Below, one piece after another: positions 1 through 14,302 of a stretch of DNA of 64,000 nt (position 1 is the first letter of the stretch; each line of letters starts with the position of its first letter). The notes beneath the pieces were generated by a model, which was not told the origin of the DNA, made no database searches, and was given only the letters and a program-made list of their open reading frames with translations. Made by a program: the position numbers and the translations under genes. Source of the stretch: Lichenostomus cassidix (lineage: Eukaryota; Chordata; Aves; Passeriformes; Meliphagidae); assembly GCA_008360975.2 (NCBI GenBank), contig CM039182.1:101959443-102023442 (forward strand). Reading direction: 5' to 3'.

Positions 1-3000
1 ACCAGGTAAGTCTCTATTTTCTAAACTACAGCTTTCCTCAATGTACTTTTCAAAAGCATTTAAACAGGATGGCAAAAGAAAGTTATTGTCAAGACTGTGT
101 AAGATGCACACCTCTCTTTCACTCCTGTTTTCAATTCCTTTCTGGCTAAAAATAACAAGCTCCTGAAAATGTTTACCAAATTGGGAGTAGCATTTGATTG
201 AGAAATTCAAAGAAAGCTAAATGTTGGAACAATTATTTATAGAAATTCAAACACTTCTTTTAACTGCAAGTGCCCACTTCCACGGCTCTTTCTCACCCCA
301 TTTTCAAACACTTTGTAACAACACAGAGAGAAGAAAAAAGAGTTGGCTTTGGGATATTTTTTCACTATTACAGTACTTTCTGAAAGCACAGAGTTCATGA
401 CCTGCCTCACCTCATGGACATTGGATTCCCACTGCTCTTTACTACATAAAAAAATAAAGAAAAAAAAAAAGGAAAAAAAAAGGACGTCAAGATTGTAAAA
501 AATGAAGTGGAAACAGCTAACATGTATGAGCAAATTCCAGGCATCTCTGAATATGAGGATTTGTTTCTCCAGAGTTACAGGGCCTGTGACAAATGACCAC
601 CATGATTAATTACTCATTTTCATCCAAGCAAAAAATTTGAGTTATAATTTGTTATAAAGAAATAGTCCCATAGAATACTTATTCAGCTGTGAAAAGGCTA
701 AGTTTGTCATCATTTGAAACAGCCAAATAGAATAATACAAATGGATTGAAAGGCAAATGGATTTTCAGACTGGAATATTGTCATTTTAACGCTGTCCTCC
801 ACATACATCTGTTGGTGTTATATCTGATATATTGATGACAGGGTCATTGTTGCCACATGTTTATTAGTTTCCACAAGTAAGATTCCATCTCGTTAAAATG
901 CCAGTGTCAGTAAAAGTTGTTCAGATTTAAAAGGCCTTGCTTGGAGAGATAACCTTTATTCAAGGTCAGAACTTGAAGGTTCATGTCACACATTAATTTT
1001 CAAAAATTAAATTATATTTACCTCAGCTGCAGGCTGCTTAATTTTGACTCACCCCTATTTTTAAGAAATGGGTCCAGTAATCGTTTGCAATAATATAATG
1101 TATTAATTACTCTGTTGTGTTTAGGGCAAATAGTCACAGCAAGGCAAAATTTGGAAGGATAATTTCAGAGCTGGAGCAATAATTACCTTCCAGTCACCTT
1201 CTGAAAATAAATGAGTTTTGCCTGTTCTGTTGATTAAAAGAACCACAGAATATACATAAAGTAAATATTAAATTCCTAATTGTGAATGGTCCAAATTCAG
1301 TAATAAAATCTCACATTATTACAGCATCTTGAGGAGAGTATTAGGTTAGCTTGCAGGCTCTTTATCACTTCTTGAGCTTTTCTTTCCTCAAAATAAGAAG
1401 TCCTCTCTTTGAATAAGCAGAGACCCTTCCTTGACCCTTGCTACTATATTGGAAAGCATGAAACAGGTATTCAAAAGAAGGAAACTAGAACTTTTGCCTT
1501 CTTTCATCTTCATTTTCCAGCTGACATTAATCCTAAGGCTGTGTGGTAGGCTTGCATTCATTTCAGGGTCACAGCCTCAAAATTTATTCAGGTTGTGCCC
1601 CTTGGCTTTGATTGCTCATTTTGAGACACATCTTATTTCTTCTGCTTGTCGCACAGAAACAGATATGAACAATACTCAGATAACTTGACTTAAATGGTTA
1701 TAGGTGCTCATGTGTAAGTTGGTGGCTCCAAATTAGTTTTTTGGTTCATGGATTCAAAACAAGCTTGACTCATGTTTATCAGCAATGTAGGGAGCAGTTA
1801 CATTCTCCTCAGAAGAGGCTAGCCTAGAAGAGATACATATCTTGGAGATATAAATTATGTTTTTGAAAAATGCAAGCATTTGCTCAATGGAAGTTTTATC
1901 CACTTTCCAAACTGATCACTTTAATCCATTTTTAAATCTCAGATTTAAAGAAGAAAAGTATTAGAAAAAAATATAGCCATGCTCTCTATTTTTCAAGACT
2001 GTTTTTAAAAAGTATTTTGCCATTTCTCATAAAAGGTTAAAAAAATTTTTCCCATACATCTAGTTTTTCCTAGTTTATTAAGACAAATCTCAGCTATGGT
2101 TTCCTAGACAAATATCAGCTATATCTTAGGGACATAGAACATCTTCACAGTAGCTTTCTATTGGCATTATAGCTCTGTTTATGAGTAGATGTTATAGTTA
2201 ACCTTATTGAGAAACTACTGAAAATTAGGTTGCAATCCCAGTCAGCTTCTATTTCATGTCTGAAGTTCTTTCCATGTGAAATACATATGAAGTGTTAGAT
2301 ATTTTTCTGTGAGTGGGAGCTAACAGCAACACCTCTAGACAAGTGTGAGAGTGGGATTAGAAGTTGCCAGTTCTGTGACATCCTCGTTATATCTGTATAT
2401 GAAATTCTTCATGCTGATGCACTGAAATGATTCAATTGTCTGTGGAAGAACAAACTCGTCACTTCCTGTATCACAAACTGTCTTCAACTTCACTGACAAC
2501 ACTTCCACAGAGCAGCACAGACTGTGTTAAAATAAACTCTACCTCCATGCTAGAGTGGCAGAAGATTTAGGACGACTGTAGTGTACCAGGACCATGCAAC
2601 ACTGTATGTCTCAACACAGTGAGATCTCCTTGGGCTTTCTGCAGATGGATGTGGCCTGTCAGCCCCAAGGGGTGGAAATGCTTTATGCAATCCCCAGGTA
2701 TGGTTAAGATGAGAGACAGAAATTCCTGCTTCTACTTTCTTTTATAAATTCTGTTTCAAAGTTTCCACTCTTTTGGGTAATTATAGGCCACACAGAGGTT
2801 CATTGCATCTATTATTCATTAATATGTCAATAGTTCAGTTAGAATAATCTCAGTTCAGTTTGGTTCATGTTTAAATTTTGTTCATTCCAGGCAGGTGTTT
2901 AGAGTGCTTAGGGCCACATGAAGCATTTTAAGCTGTCCTCTAGGTAAAATAAATTACAAAAGCAGATGCTATAGAAAGTAAACTCAGAGCATACAGGTTT

Positions 3001-6000
3001 TAAGTTTCATTTGTCTGAAATAAAAAAGCCACCTTCTGCTACATCAATCTCATAATTCACTGAAGTGCTGCTGAAGATTCACACATGTATGACTAGGAAC
3101 AAAATCTGTTCCCTGATTTTTCACATCAATTAGTGAACAGTTGATAAAAGAATATCTATTCCACCAGTTCCCCATATTACCTTTCCGTAAATGTTAAGCA
3201 TCCCATTTGTTTTATTACAAACTATAAAATATATGCACAAGGCTCTGGAGGATAGAAATTCATCACAGTATCTTGTCTCTGCAGAGTTTAATGCTCTCTG
3301 ATGTGTTTTCCTTGTTCAGATAATATTTTTGCATCTCTTTTGTCTCAAATAACACATAGGAAAGACATTTGTCTTTAACTCCACTGATAAAGAACCCAAA
3401 TCAGCTTAATTTGCTTGCAACACAGCTATGTTTAATGAACTAGTACATTCCCATTTCCAGAATCCATCAGAAAGCCTATCCAAATTGGCCTTGCTCCATT
3501 ATTCTGCATTTCAGTAAAATTAATTGAAAACCCAAATGTTTATGACCTGTTAGGTATGACTCCACCTAGACTTCACATGAGAGTATCAATCCCTTTCATG
3601 ATCCTTCAGTTTCCTCAGAAAATTCCTCTGCATCTTCTCCTTAGTCACTCACAGGCTGATGTCACAGATACAGTAAATATAGGGCCTCATCAGCTGCATG
3701 AGCATTTTGAGGATGGGGGATAGTTATTCATTTAATGCAAAAAACAATAAAAAACCAAAAAAACTATTAAACATTAATTTATTTTTAAAAATAAATTTTT
3801 AGTTAACAGGTTTTGACAAGCATGTCCCTTTGACAATTCCAAAATGATCTTTTGTCGAAAATTTTAAGTTAATATGAGTACTCCAACAAAAAAAAACACA
3901 ACCAAAAAACCACAAACCAATTCACCTTGTTTAAGATATTTGTTAGTTCACTTATTTTTGGACTGTTGCTTCTTTACATTTTTAGTACGTGGAGGGGAAG
4001 GGAAAACAAGACAGCAAAATTTTACTCTTATGTCTTTTATGAGAAAGGTGATATTGAACTCTGTGGATCAGGTTTTCTACTTGATCCCATTTGACATGTC
4101 TCATATTCTTAGTAAGGCTTTTCCTACCATTACTAGTGAAAAACTTTTTAAAAACTGAAAATAGAATGAAAAAATCCAAAATGCCAAAAACAAACACAAA
4201 CCAAACCCAAAAACTAAGCCTCTCCACTATGAGACTTTTGAGACAGAGAAGCATCAACCACAGAGGAAACAGAAAAGGAGTCAGGGGTTTATCTCTACAT
4301 TCAGAATGAGGAACAGCATGCTTTCTTGACATACTGAGATCAAATAATTTTATTTGCTGCAAACCAGCATTGCTCTTTTTCTATGGGACACCTCTAGGGA
4401 AGGTGCAGTCATGGGAGCCTTGGGAATCAACCTGTCCTTGGGAGACAGGAAATGACACTCAAGATCCTGTCCCCATGATGTCCCAAGAGATGAGTTCTAC
4501 TTTAAGCAAAGTAACAGATTCTTTCCCTTTCAAAATTCATTTAACTAAAGTTGATATCGTCTACCTTCATGCTGAGCAAAGAGAGGCGTAGAGTCATGTA
4601 AATACCAAAATCTACATATGAAACAGTTAAGATTTCAGCTCCCAGTCACCAGTCTTTGGGTTTAGATCCGTTACTTGAAGTTTAATCACCCAGACATCAT
4701 GGTCAGTGTGTTATGCCCCATTTCACATGAGGAGAGTGTGGCTTGTCTCCTGCTTGATAAGTCCTGTAATTCGCTCTTCAGCTGGTCATGTCTGATCTTT
4801 TAGGATATTTTGTCTTCTTTTAACTCCTCACTTATTGAGTACACTGTAAACATTTCATAATCCCTGCAGGTATTTGAGTCCCCAATATGTTGCCTATGCC
4901 AATCAAGAAAGAATAATGCGGTCTGCACATTTATTGTTAAAATTAACCTTATGCACCTTCTTTTTACAGTTTTATAGCTAGCAAACTAACTCTGGCAACT
5001 CAGCAGTGTGTGGAATGAGGACTCTGAGTGGATGAGTAATTGGGATAATGTGAGGAACGCCAGAACTAGAGTAAGCATCCATAAGCCATGCCTAACATTT
5101 GATTCTCTTTCTAACTCTATTCAGGATAATCACTGCTTCAAATTTCCCTGTGAAATGCTTCTATGAAAGTCTTTTGAGTAAGGATATGCTTAATCTTACA
5201 CATATGCATATCTACAACCTCCAGTATGGTTTTTCCAACCTCAGGCATGGTGCCTACTGAGCAACAGCAACTAAAGAAAGCAGAGTTTCAGAGGGCAGCC
5301 AAAACACATTTCCCTGTAAGCAAAGCACCCCTCATCCAGGTATTTGAGTTAAAAGGCTCATCATACAACTTCAAGGACATGTCTTTCTATACCCAAATGT
5401 TCTGCAACTATTTCTTGTTATGTAAGGCACCACTTACAATGTGATCCACTAAGGAGTTACTTGCAGTTCTCAAACTGTTGCCCAGTGAAATGAAACAGCC
5501 TGCCATTCTTCTGAAGTGTTTATCTTATCTATTCTTCTCCCTCAAAAGTTTTTGTCTACACTTCAGCACACCCATCAGTCAAATTTCTATGCAGAACTAA
5601 ATTAAATTTCTGAATGCAGAGAGAAAAGATAGCCAAGCTAAAAGACAGATGCAGAATTCCCTCAAGGACTCATAAGTAAAATAGAGATGCATGAAGTCAC
5701 TGAGTGGTATAAAGAACTAGATACTGGGATGCAGAAAGCATTATGAGATGTAGAATAGAAATCTGTTGAACATGACCCTGAGATCTAGTGCTTTGCTGAA
5801 CTCTTATAATGTTATGCAAAAAGGCTCCAGAGGAAGTCATGGAAACAGTAGAGATAAGCAGAGGGAAAAGTCTCAAATATGAAAATCTGCAACACCAAAA
5901 CCTAAAGTTTTTCTATAATCACTAGAAGGAAACAAGTAATTGCAGAAATCCACTCCCCTCAAATCGCCACTCTAGCAGAAGACCAGATCTGTCATTATTC

Positions 6001-9000
6001 TGGAAGTGATGCAGGCATGTCACAGCCTTCCAAAGTTAGGTGGGATAAATTTCACACACTTGAGATGGAATAAGTTGTATCTGAGACAGGAACTGACACA
6101 GCCTTTTGTGGTGAGGATATGTAGGAAAGGAAAAAGTAACGAAGAATGTAAGTGCTCTGACCATGGCTGAGACCTCATCAGAAGCTCTGACAGAGACAGT
6201 TACTTGTTTTGCCATGTACAGATTTATATCTGCAGGTATTACTTGGAAATAGTTGAATAATATTTTCTTCCACTCTGATTGGTTACAAAGTTAAATAAAC
6301 AGTTCTTAATGCATCTGTGATGCTCATACTCCTGGCTATGCATGAGTAATAAGCATTCACCAAAAGAAGAATGCATAATAAATGGAGGTATTGAGGCTTT
6401 TTAACCCACGTGCGTGACAAGCTTCATTTCACATACAAAATATTCAAACAAGCAAAGAGAAAAAAAAATGTGAAAAGGCCCTTCCCATCCTTCTGTTCAA
6501 TAACCACATGTAATCACAAATAAATTTCAGGAAAATTAACTGTTTTTTCAGATTCTGTCTTTTTGAGTACTTTAGGGCAAAATCACCTAATCTGAACTGT
6601 TAAAATCTATTTTAAAAATTCAGCCAAATAACTCTCTAAAAATAGCTAGATATGCAGAAAAGACTGAAAATCAGCTATGTTCTGCATCACAAGATGAGGT
6701 ATACATTTTCCTTCTGCCTGGAATATATGTGGTTTTCAGGAGCACTCAAGCCTATAGAACCTCCTAAAGCTCCTGCCTTGCTGCATGAACAATACAGTTA
6801 GTGCTTGACAACAGGGGCCAAAGCCTTGTTGCTTTACTCACATAGATTACCCCCCAGTACTTACAGGCCAGATTCTCCTTTCAGTATGTCTGCTGAAATT
6901 TTACAGCAAGCCAATTTTCTTCAGATATATAGATTAACTAGGTCATAACCTACCCCAGTGAGAGCGTTGAAAAGACCAGCACAAGAAACATCATTTTAGC
7001 CTGCACAATTGAAAGGCACCCTTGCTTTTTCTCTGTAAATTTAGGGAAAGAGAGTTGTGTTGTAATGAAAGCAAAAGTAACGGCAAGCACACATGATGTT
7101 GAAAAAGAAAATAAATTCTTTTTAATTTATTCTGTTTCATTCTTTCATGGTAATGTTTCCCATAGTAAAGAAAAGAAAATTTCTGTTGGCTTTCTGCTAT
7201 GAATATTCCCTGGTTTGGGCAAAACCATGGCATTTCCTGTAGATCTACTACATTCTGTAAATTCAGCTCATTTGTATCATAAAAGCATTACCAGCTTGTA
7301 CTTTATTTGAATTATAAAATTTAAAACCCTCAAAGTTACAAATCTGGTTGAGAACAATTAGTGTTGTGCCAGGCATTTGACTAACATAACTGAGTGTTGG
7401 AACATTAACATTCAAAATAGCGGCAGAGGTACAATATGTGTCATGTATACCAAAAGAATAATAATCAAGTTGTCCACATAAAATACTATGAATTATATTT
7501 AATAAGCAATGGCTTACAATCTGAGTCCCTAAGTGTAGTGTAATTACTGAATTCAAGCTCTAGTTCCGAATAGGAGCTTTTTTCTGTCTACTTTTAGGAC
7601 TTAACACCTACTGATCACTGTTAAATCACCATTCTACAACTTTAGGGCAAAGCTCACTGTTATTTATGAAAATATCCTTTGCTACTTTTGACAATTAGAA
7701 TAATTCAAAACACAAGTGTAACTGAAGAGAAAATATATCAGTACATTGAGCGAGGCCCTTGGAGAAGCTCAAGGAACTCTACAGTTCACTTTTGTGCTAC
7801 CCTTTGCCTGGGAAGGGTTTAGCTCCTATCACACATAAGAAACCCCCAGGCTGTTCATGCCTGTGCTGATTATTAACATGTCACCTTTGAGTGCTCTAAG
7901 ATGTGCTATTGACATTACACCAAAGACCCTTCTCTATAGAGAAGCTGCAGAAGAACTGGCAGAAGCAAGGTGACTCTTCTTCTGGCAACACAAGAGTTCC
8001 TTCCAGAGTTCTAATATATTTTTTGTGTTCCTTCAAGTTCCCAAGATGTACCATTAAACCTTGAATTTGACCTTGAGCTTTGAGCAGATCTTGTATCACT
8101 CTGATATTGATAGCAATGAATCTTAAAGGGTATTCACAATTCATTGGGGCAAAATGACCCTAAAAATAGACCCTAATAATTATTTCTATTGGATGAATAC
8201 TCTGTGTTAACTTATTGTTTCTCCACAGTGATGATCAGAAATCTAGCATAGAGTAAAAAAACTGCTTGCAGATCATGGAGGAAGGGAAGCAACAAAACAA
8301 AAAAAACAGGTCAAAAATTTGGGTTAATCTCTCTTGACAGCATACAAAAAAGATACTGTGATAGTTTCAATTTATTAAATGCTAAGTTAATCCTTTAATC
8401 ATGTAGGGCAAAACACCTACCAAACTGCACAAGTATGTAGGTATGTGGGGAGTGCTGGTCTGAGAAAAACCTCCTCATAAAAAAGAAAGGATGCAATCAG
8501 TGTTTCATTCTCCTGACTGATAGACTGTGCTTTCATGCAGATTACTGCAAGCCATTTTAATATTAATTCCAAATGTGATTATGATTGCTTGCTTTGTTCC
8601 CGTGTCTCACCAGACCAGTCAAGAATTTCCCCAACTGATGCTCACATTGTGTATTCTGCATAGCAAAAAGACAGCCCTGCTCCCTGGCAGCCTGAGGATA
8701 TGCTGGGAAGCAGCAGGTGCATCCCCAAGAAGCAGTGGAAAACATTGATATAAGGAAAATTTTATCTGTAAAATAGTCAGGGTCTGTGTGATGGTGGTTC
8801 CTTGTGGTTGACTAACCCAGCTCGGGGACTGGATGGACTAACTCTATTTCATGGATGTCCTATCCCCATGTGGAGGAAGCAAACTGCTCATCTTTCCCCC
8901 CTACCACTTCCACTTTTAGCTGTTTTCATATTGCCAGAAATCTCTGATGTTGGGACTAGCAATGAGCAATGCAGTTAACAGTCATGAGCGTCTTTCTCCT

Positions 9001-12000
9001 TGATGAAAAAACCTTTGCAGAGAGTTGCAAAAATGCTGGTATCAAGTTTATTTTTGATCATATAGAATTTTAAATTACCAAGGCTAAAAATCTCACTAGC
9101 ACCTACTGTCCTAGACGAAAGAAAGACAGCAGGAACTCGATGTCATTGGTGCATTCTGGTGTTCCCCTTCTACAAACAACTGTTTTGCATGCACGTTGTG
9201 TGCTTTTAATATAGTATATAACAAAATAAATTTTCAAACCCCTGTCCAATATGGTTTGTCATTATTTCTCATAGACGTGTGCTGTCCCAGTGACTCCAAA
9301 TACTGCTTCTAAGGCTTGAAGATAATATAAGCTATTTTATGAACTTGTCTTACAAAATACTGACATAATTTGCTGTAGATTTTCAACTAAACAACAAAAG
9401 TGTTCAAAAAATGAGAAGGTTTTAAGTATGAAACAGTTGTACACATATATCTCATTGGAGTTAGGGTCAAGTTGCTTTGGGATAGTCTCTATCTGAAAGA
9501 GCTTACATCATACAGCAGAAAGATAAACAAAAGGAGAACATGAAAAAAAATATTTTAAAAAGAAGCAGTTTCAATTATTTGGGGGAAATACTGCACTGGT
9601 CTTCTCTTCCAGGCAAATAGTTTGGTAAGCTTTCCTGATTAGCCTTTATGTGGCTTGGTTCACAAAATCACACACAATATTTTGCACTTCCTTGCAGTTG
9701 TCTTGTATCAACAAATCAAAAGGGAAGGCAAATAACATGGCTGAATAGCTCCTGCTTCTTTTTAAACCAGCTGAGAAGTCATGCACAGAACATCAAAAAG
9801 AAAGTGAGTGACATCTGCCCTGAGTACAGTTCATAACCTGCGGGTGTGATCATCACAGGCTTCCTGCAATATGTCACAACTGACCAGGGAGCGATTCACA
9901 TTCTGTTTCCTCTAGTTTTCAAATCTTTTAAAAAATGTCAATGAAAAATATTTATAAAGTGGTCAGTGTAATTATTGCCTCAAAAATAAAAAATCTTTTA
10001 GTGGAGAATGACAGTAAAAACTGGAGTGAGATAAACTAGTAGGTCCTTTCATTATTTTTTTTCTTTTTTTAAAGAAGCTTGTTCATCCGAAAACATTTTT
10101 TCTCTTTACCTTGCAATCACCAGATTTCATGGCTGTGTATTAATTCATCCAGGCAAATGTTTCCAGCAATGTGTATGTCTGCTATAATTAATTTTGAAAG
10201 AAGAGCAGACATGCAAATTGCCTTTCACTCTCAGTGGATTATCTAGACCCAGACTTGCTACACAATAAAAAGTTGCCTCTGACTGCACCACATATCAAAT
10301 AAACTGGGTGAATCTAATACACAATGCAGTTCCATTGTGTTTGATGTAGGTTTGTAGGGAGTTCAAACATATATTTTCTCAGTGAGGGTGATTTCTCATA
10401 GATCATTCACAATGCTGCACTTTTCCTTTGCATTTGTTATCAAATCATCATTAATTATACCAGAGTCTCCACCATTAATTATATCAGAATTTCTACTGCC
10501 ATGGGAAGCAAACAAACAAACAAAGTATATGAGGCTAAGATTAGGAAAAAAAAAATACAAACCACTCACCACTCTGAGACCAGTGGCCAGATTTGGAATG
10601 ATGCTCTTACAACTTTTGTAGCTATTAAATAAGAGGAAACTACGAATTTCAGCAATAAAGACTCAGGAAACCTTGGCATTTAGCACAATGTACTGTGAAG
10701 CATATGTACAAAATGCATATTAGCTTTTATTTTTATTAATGTAATAAATTAGCTAATTAAATAGCTAAATAAGCTACAGATAAAATGTACTTTTAGGCTA
10801 GGGCTGCTGTTATGACTAGAACTCATTCTGCTAGCAGGGTGTAAGTAACCAATGACCATCACATACTTCTGCTACTCTGTGCCAGAGAAATTGTAAAGGG
10901 AAGTTACTGGGGAAAACCTGAAACCTATGCAAAATTGTTGTGGGGCAGAAAGGCTGTGCCAAGTGAGAGCGTTACTGCCTCTGTAAAATCCTTGCTCACT
11001 TCTGTTACTTTGGCTAACTAGAAAAGCATTCTGGGAATGACTCAGCTAAGCTAGAGGTGAAAACCAAGCTACATAATTGTAAAACAATTATTAAGACCAA
11101 TAAGTCTCACACCGTGGGGCTAGTAGTTGGTTACACCTGATGCCTGTTCCTATCATGGTCTATAGTAGTTGGTTAAGCACATTTGCTGTGCCTCACAAAT
11201 AGGTAAACTCATAACAAACTAACAGTTTAGGAACCATGGATTTTTGCCATATAGTGTCTTTGCCATACCATTGTGGAGATCATGTGTTTAACACCACACA
11301 AAATGTCTCTCTTTTAATACTATCCTGAGAATCCCTTTCATATTTATCCTTTTTATCTGATGCTCATATTGCAGTTATGTTGAATAAGGGTCTTCTCTCT
11401 GGTTTTGTTTTGTAGGGTCTGTACACTGGGAACTGCAGGTCTGTGTCTGGAACCCAGAGATGTTTCAGTATTTCAGAGAAGTACACCAAGTACTTTAGGC
11501 TGTCTTTTGAATTGCTTTTGGGCCCTGGGCCTGCTGAGGGCTGAGATATATTAACTTGGCTACACATCTCCTGGGTGCCCAGCCAGCCTGGGATGGAACA
11601 CATTCAAGAGGATATACTAAAATTGATGGCAGTATTGATGTACTGAAACATTCCCTGACAAGGACCTGATAAAGGTTATCATCTTATGCTCAAACAACCG
11701 AACAAAAGTAAGTGTATGCTGAAAAACTGCAGATTTTTTGGAGAGGAGAGGAGAGGAGAGGAGAGGAGAGGAGAGGAGAGGAGAGGAGAGGAGAGGAGAG
11801 GAGAGGAGAGGAGAGGAGAGGAGAGGAGAGGAGAGAGCAGGGGAAAAGGAAAATAGAAAAGGGGGTGGGAAAGAAGGAAGGAGAATAGAGAAAGAAAAAA
11901 TGAGAAGGTAGAAAAGAGGAAAAAAAAAAACCAGCTCAAATAACCTCTCTGCAATTCCCAATAATTATTTACATTCACCACAGTTTAATGATAAATGGGC

Positions 12001-13600
12001 AGCATTATGTAGAAAGTTACACAAGTAAGACAAGGGCAGAGCCTGCCAGCAGTGCTCAGTAGTCAATGCAAACAGAGAGTTACAAATTCACTCAGGCAAC
12101 GACTGAACCAGACCATTAGGGAAGCTGCCTTTTGCAATCATTCCACTTCTGGGAACATAAAATCCTTATCAACTAAAAATAAAGTAAATGTTTCATTAAA
12201 GCCCTTTCATTAAAGCTTCTTTTCAACAAGCAGAAGAATCTGTAGGATAGGTAGGGACACGCAACTTGGCATAGTAGCTTGCTGTGAGGGATTCAGCCTG
12301 CCATTGTACAGCTGGTCCTTAACACGTAGAGCAAATTAAGATTACATTGATAGCTGCCACAGAACAACACCTTCAGAAGCTTTTCATCCAAGAACATATT
12401 TCTTGTTTTCCAGGATTTGGCCTCACCTACAACACATTTTTCTAAGTGTTATTTGAAAACTGTGCATGTGATGATAGCCCAATCACTCAAAACTTTAGCA
12501 ATGAAAACATGGCCAAAAAAAGGCTGTTGTATAAAGAAGATAGCTAAATAGAATGGTTTAGTTTGACAGAAATAGAAAATATGACTCAGATAGGGAAAAG
12601 AGTTCTTTGCCCTTTAAAAAATCAGTCTTGTTCTTCCTCCCTCTCTTACACAGGAGCCTTTCAGGGAGAGTCTGGTGATGCTGCATTATTGATGTGATAC
12701 AGGTCTCCAGTGGAAACAGATGTGATATGTTTGGTTTCCTCTGATAGCCTGGGCTGAACACAAAGCAAATTACTGAATGTCAGAAGAGTTGGGTTCATTG
12801 AGACTGTTCAAAGCACACATTTAAAAGAAGTTCTTAAATAATAAATCTTAAATTTCAAGCCTGTTGCATAACCAAAAGTTATATATGTACTAAAAAAATG
12901 TGTCCCAAATGACTTTGCTGAGACAAACTGCAAATGACATTAAAATGCATATGTGCAGCTTTAGGATTTGTTTGGTCTCAAAACAGGCACTGATGGTTGG
13001 AGTGAAAGATGCAAAATAGCACGGTCTGGGTGAACACTGAGTTGCAGAATTGTTGAGGCTGGAATACATACAATTTAATTGAATATGCATAACCTGAATA
13101 TGCATAATTTTTCCAATCTATGATGGAACCTTTATTTCCAAAAACATCATTTAACAGCAAAGATATTTTCATTACTGCCCTTTGCTTTCTGCCAGGCTAT
13201 TTTACCCACAGTCTTCCACGTGAGAGGACATGTAGAGGTAGAAGATAGCTGCTTTGGCTCAGGCTAGGTAACACTCCAGCTTCAAAAGGTTCTGTACAAA
13301 AGAGATCTGTACAAAACCCCTGGTTTTCAGTCTATCCACCCCAGAAAACCCTGCTATGTACCTTCAGGAGCAACCCCAACCCACGGGATGAGTTTTCTGC
13401 ATTTACTGAAAAACCTGCCCAAGATTTGCCATTCTAGATCATGGTGAACCTCTAACAAGACGACTAAAGCAATCAGCAGCAATCTCCTCCTGAGAATAAG
13501 TGCAGCAGCATGACGGGACATGTCAGATTATGTCTCACTAAAGTGAGAGCTTCATTTAATCACTTTTCACAAAGTAGCTCGAAAGAGAACATTGTTTCCC
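1..13600. other. Non-coding 5' flank of TMEM200C
   Basis: I find no supportable gene here. The short open frames on both strands lack splice context, family motifs and coding-like composition. The DNA is AT-rich with many homeodomain-type TAATTA cores, as is common in gene deserts around developmental genes. Position 1-11 reads ACCAG/GTAAGT, a good plus-strand splice donor that could end an exon starting outside the window, but one such match is expected by chance at this scale. By human gene order L3MBTL4 would be expected on this side, on the same strand as TMEM200C. I could not identify any of its exons. Confidence 0.6.
11740..11835. repeat. (GGAGA)n pentanucleotide microsatellite
   Basis: About 19 uninterrupted copies of GGAGA on the plus strand. 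They run into a longer purine-only stretch to about 11930 made of GGAAA/GAAGG-like words. The complementary strand gives spurious Leu/Ser/Pro open frames. A perfect array of this length is expected to be length-polymorphic, and the purine-only run could form triplex DNA. Confidence 0.95.
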
Positions 13601-13946
13601 ATTCTCCGCCGAAACTGAGAAATTCTGGGTGACAGCACTGATGGATCTCAGCCGCCACTTTCTTCCTCGTCCTCTTGCCTCATCTTCTCACCTGCTTCCT
13701 GACTTTCTTCCTGAGCATTCCTGCAATCTTGGAGGGGAAAAGGACCACAAAGATGAGGCTATCGGGGATGAGGCTGCCAGGACGGTACGGGTGGAAAGGA
13801 GCCCGTGGGTTGTCGTGGCGATCGGGGCGGGGCTTGCGCGGGCGGGGCGGCCGGGGTGCGGGGCGAGGCGGCGGCGGGCGGGCGCAGGTGCGCAGGTGGC
13901 GGGGGCGGCGGCCGCCCTGCCGCAATTTCCCTGTGTCACGGCTCCC

Positions 13947-13959
13947 GTCGCTTGGCAAC
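13947..13959 (+). promoter_or_regulatory. RFX X-box-like element
   Basis: GTCGCTTGGCAAC matches the X-box consensus GTNRCC-N(0-3)-RGYAAC at all but one position (T in place of the last C of the left half). It sits in the core of the CpG island upstream of the exon 1 donor. RFX factors bind such inverted repeats. Function is inferred from the motif only. Confidence 0.4.
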
Positions 13960-14199
13960 GGCGCCGGGTCCGGCCGGCAGCCGCGGAGCCGCGCTCCGCC
14001 CGCAGCGGCGGCACCGGCACAGGCGGCGGCTCCGCCGGGAGGGCGGGCGCGCTGCTGCGGGGGGCGGCCCCGCGGCGGGGAGGATGCGGCGTGGCGAGGG
14101 GGCAGCGCTCCGGCGGAGCTGCCTGAGGAGGCGGCCGGCCGCGGCGGGGCCGACGGGGCGCCCTGCGCTCGGCCCAGCCCCGCCGCCCGTCCGCCCGGG

Positions 14200-14302
14200 G
14201 CCGTGAGCGGCGGCGGGGCGGGGATGCCCACTCGGGCCGGAAAGTTTCTTCCCCGCGGCGGCTCGCCCGCTTCCCGTCCGGACTTCTCCCCGGCCCTCCT
14301 CG
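14200..14302 (+). other. TMEM200C: TMEM200C non-coding exon 1 (3' end)
   Basis: The exon 3' boundary is set by CTCG/GTAAGT with GT at 14303-14304. The transcription start cannot be read from sequence, so the start given is only nominal. The next credible acceptor on this strand is at 16378-16379, making a leader intron of about 2.08 kb. One non-coding leader exon plus a single coding exon is the usual TMEM200-family arrangement. Confidence 0.55.

Noticed and set aside
11617..11981. Minus-strand frames rich in Leu-Ser-Pro
   Set aside because: Created by the GGAGA microsatellite.
1..13600. Exons of L3MBTL4, expected here from human gene order
   Set aside because: No MBT-repeat or SAM-like peptide could be recognised. 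The donor-like site at position 6 alone is not enough.
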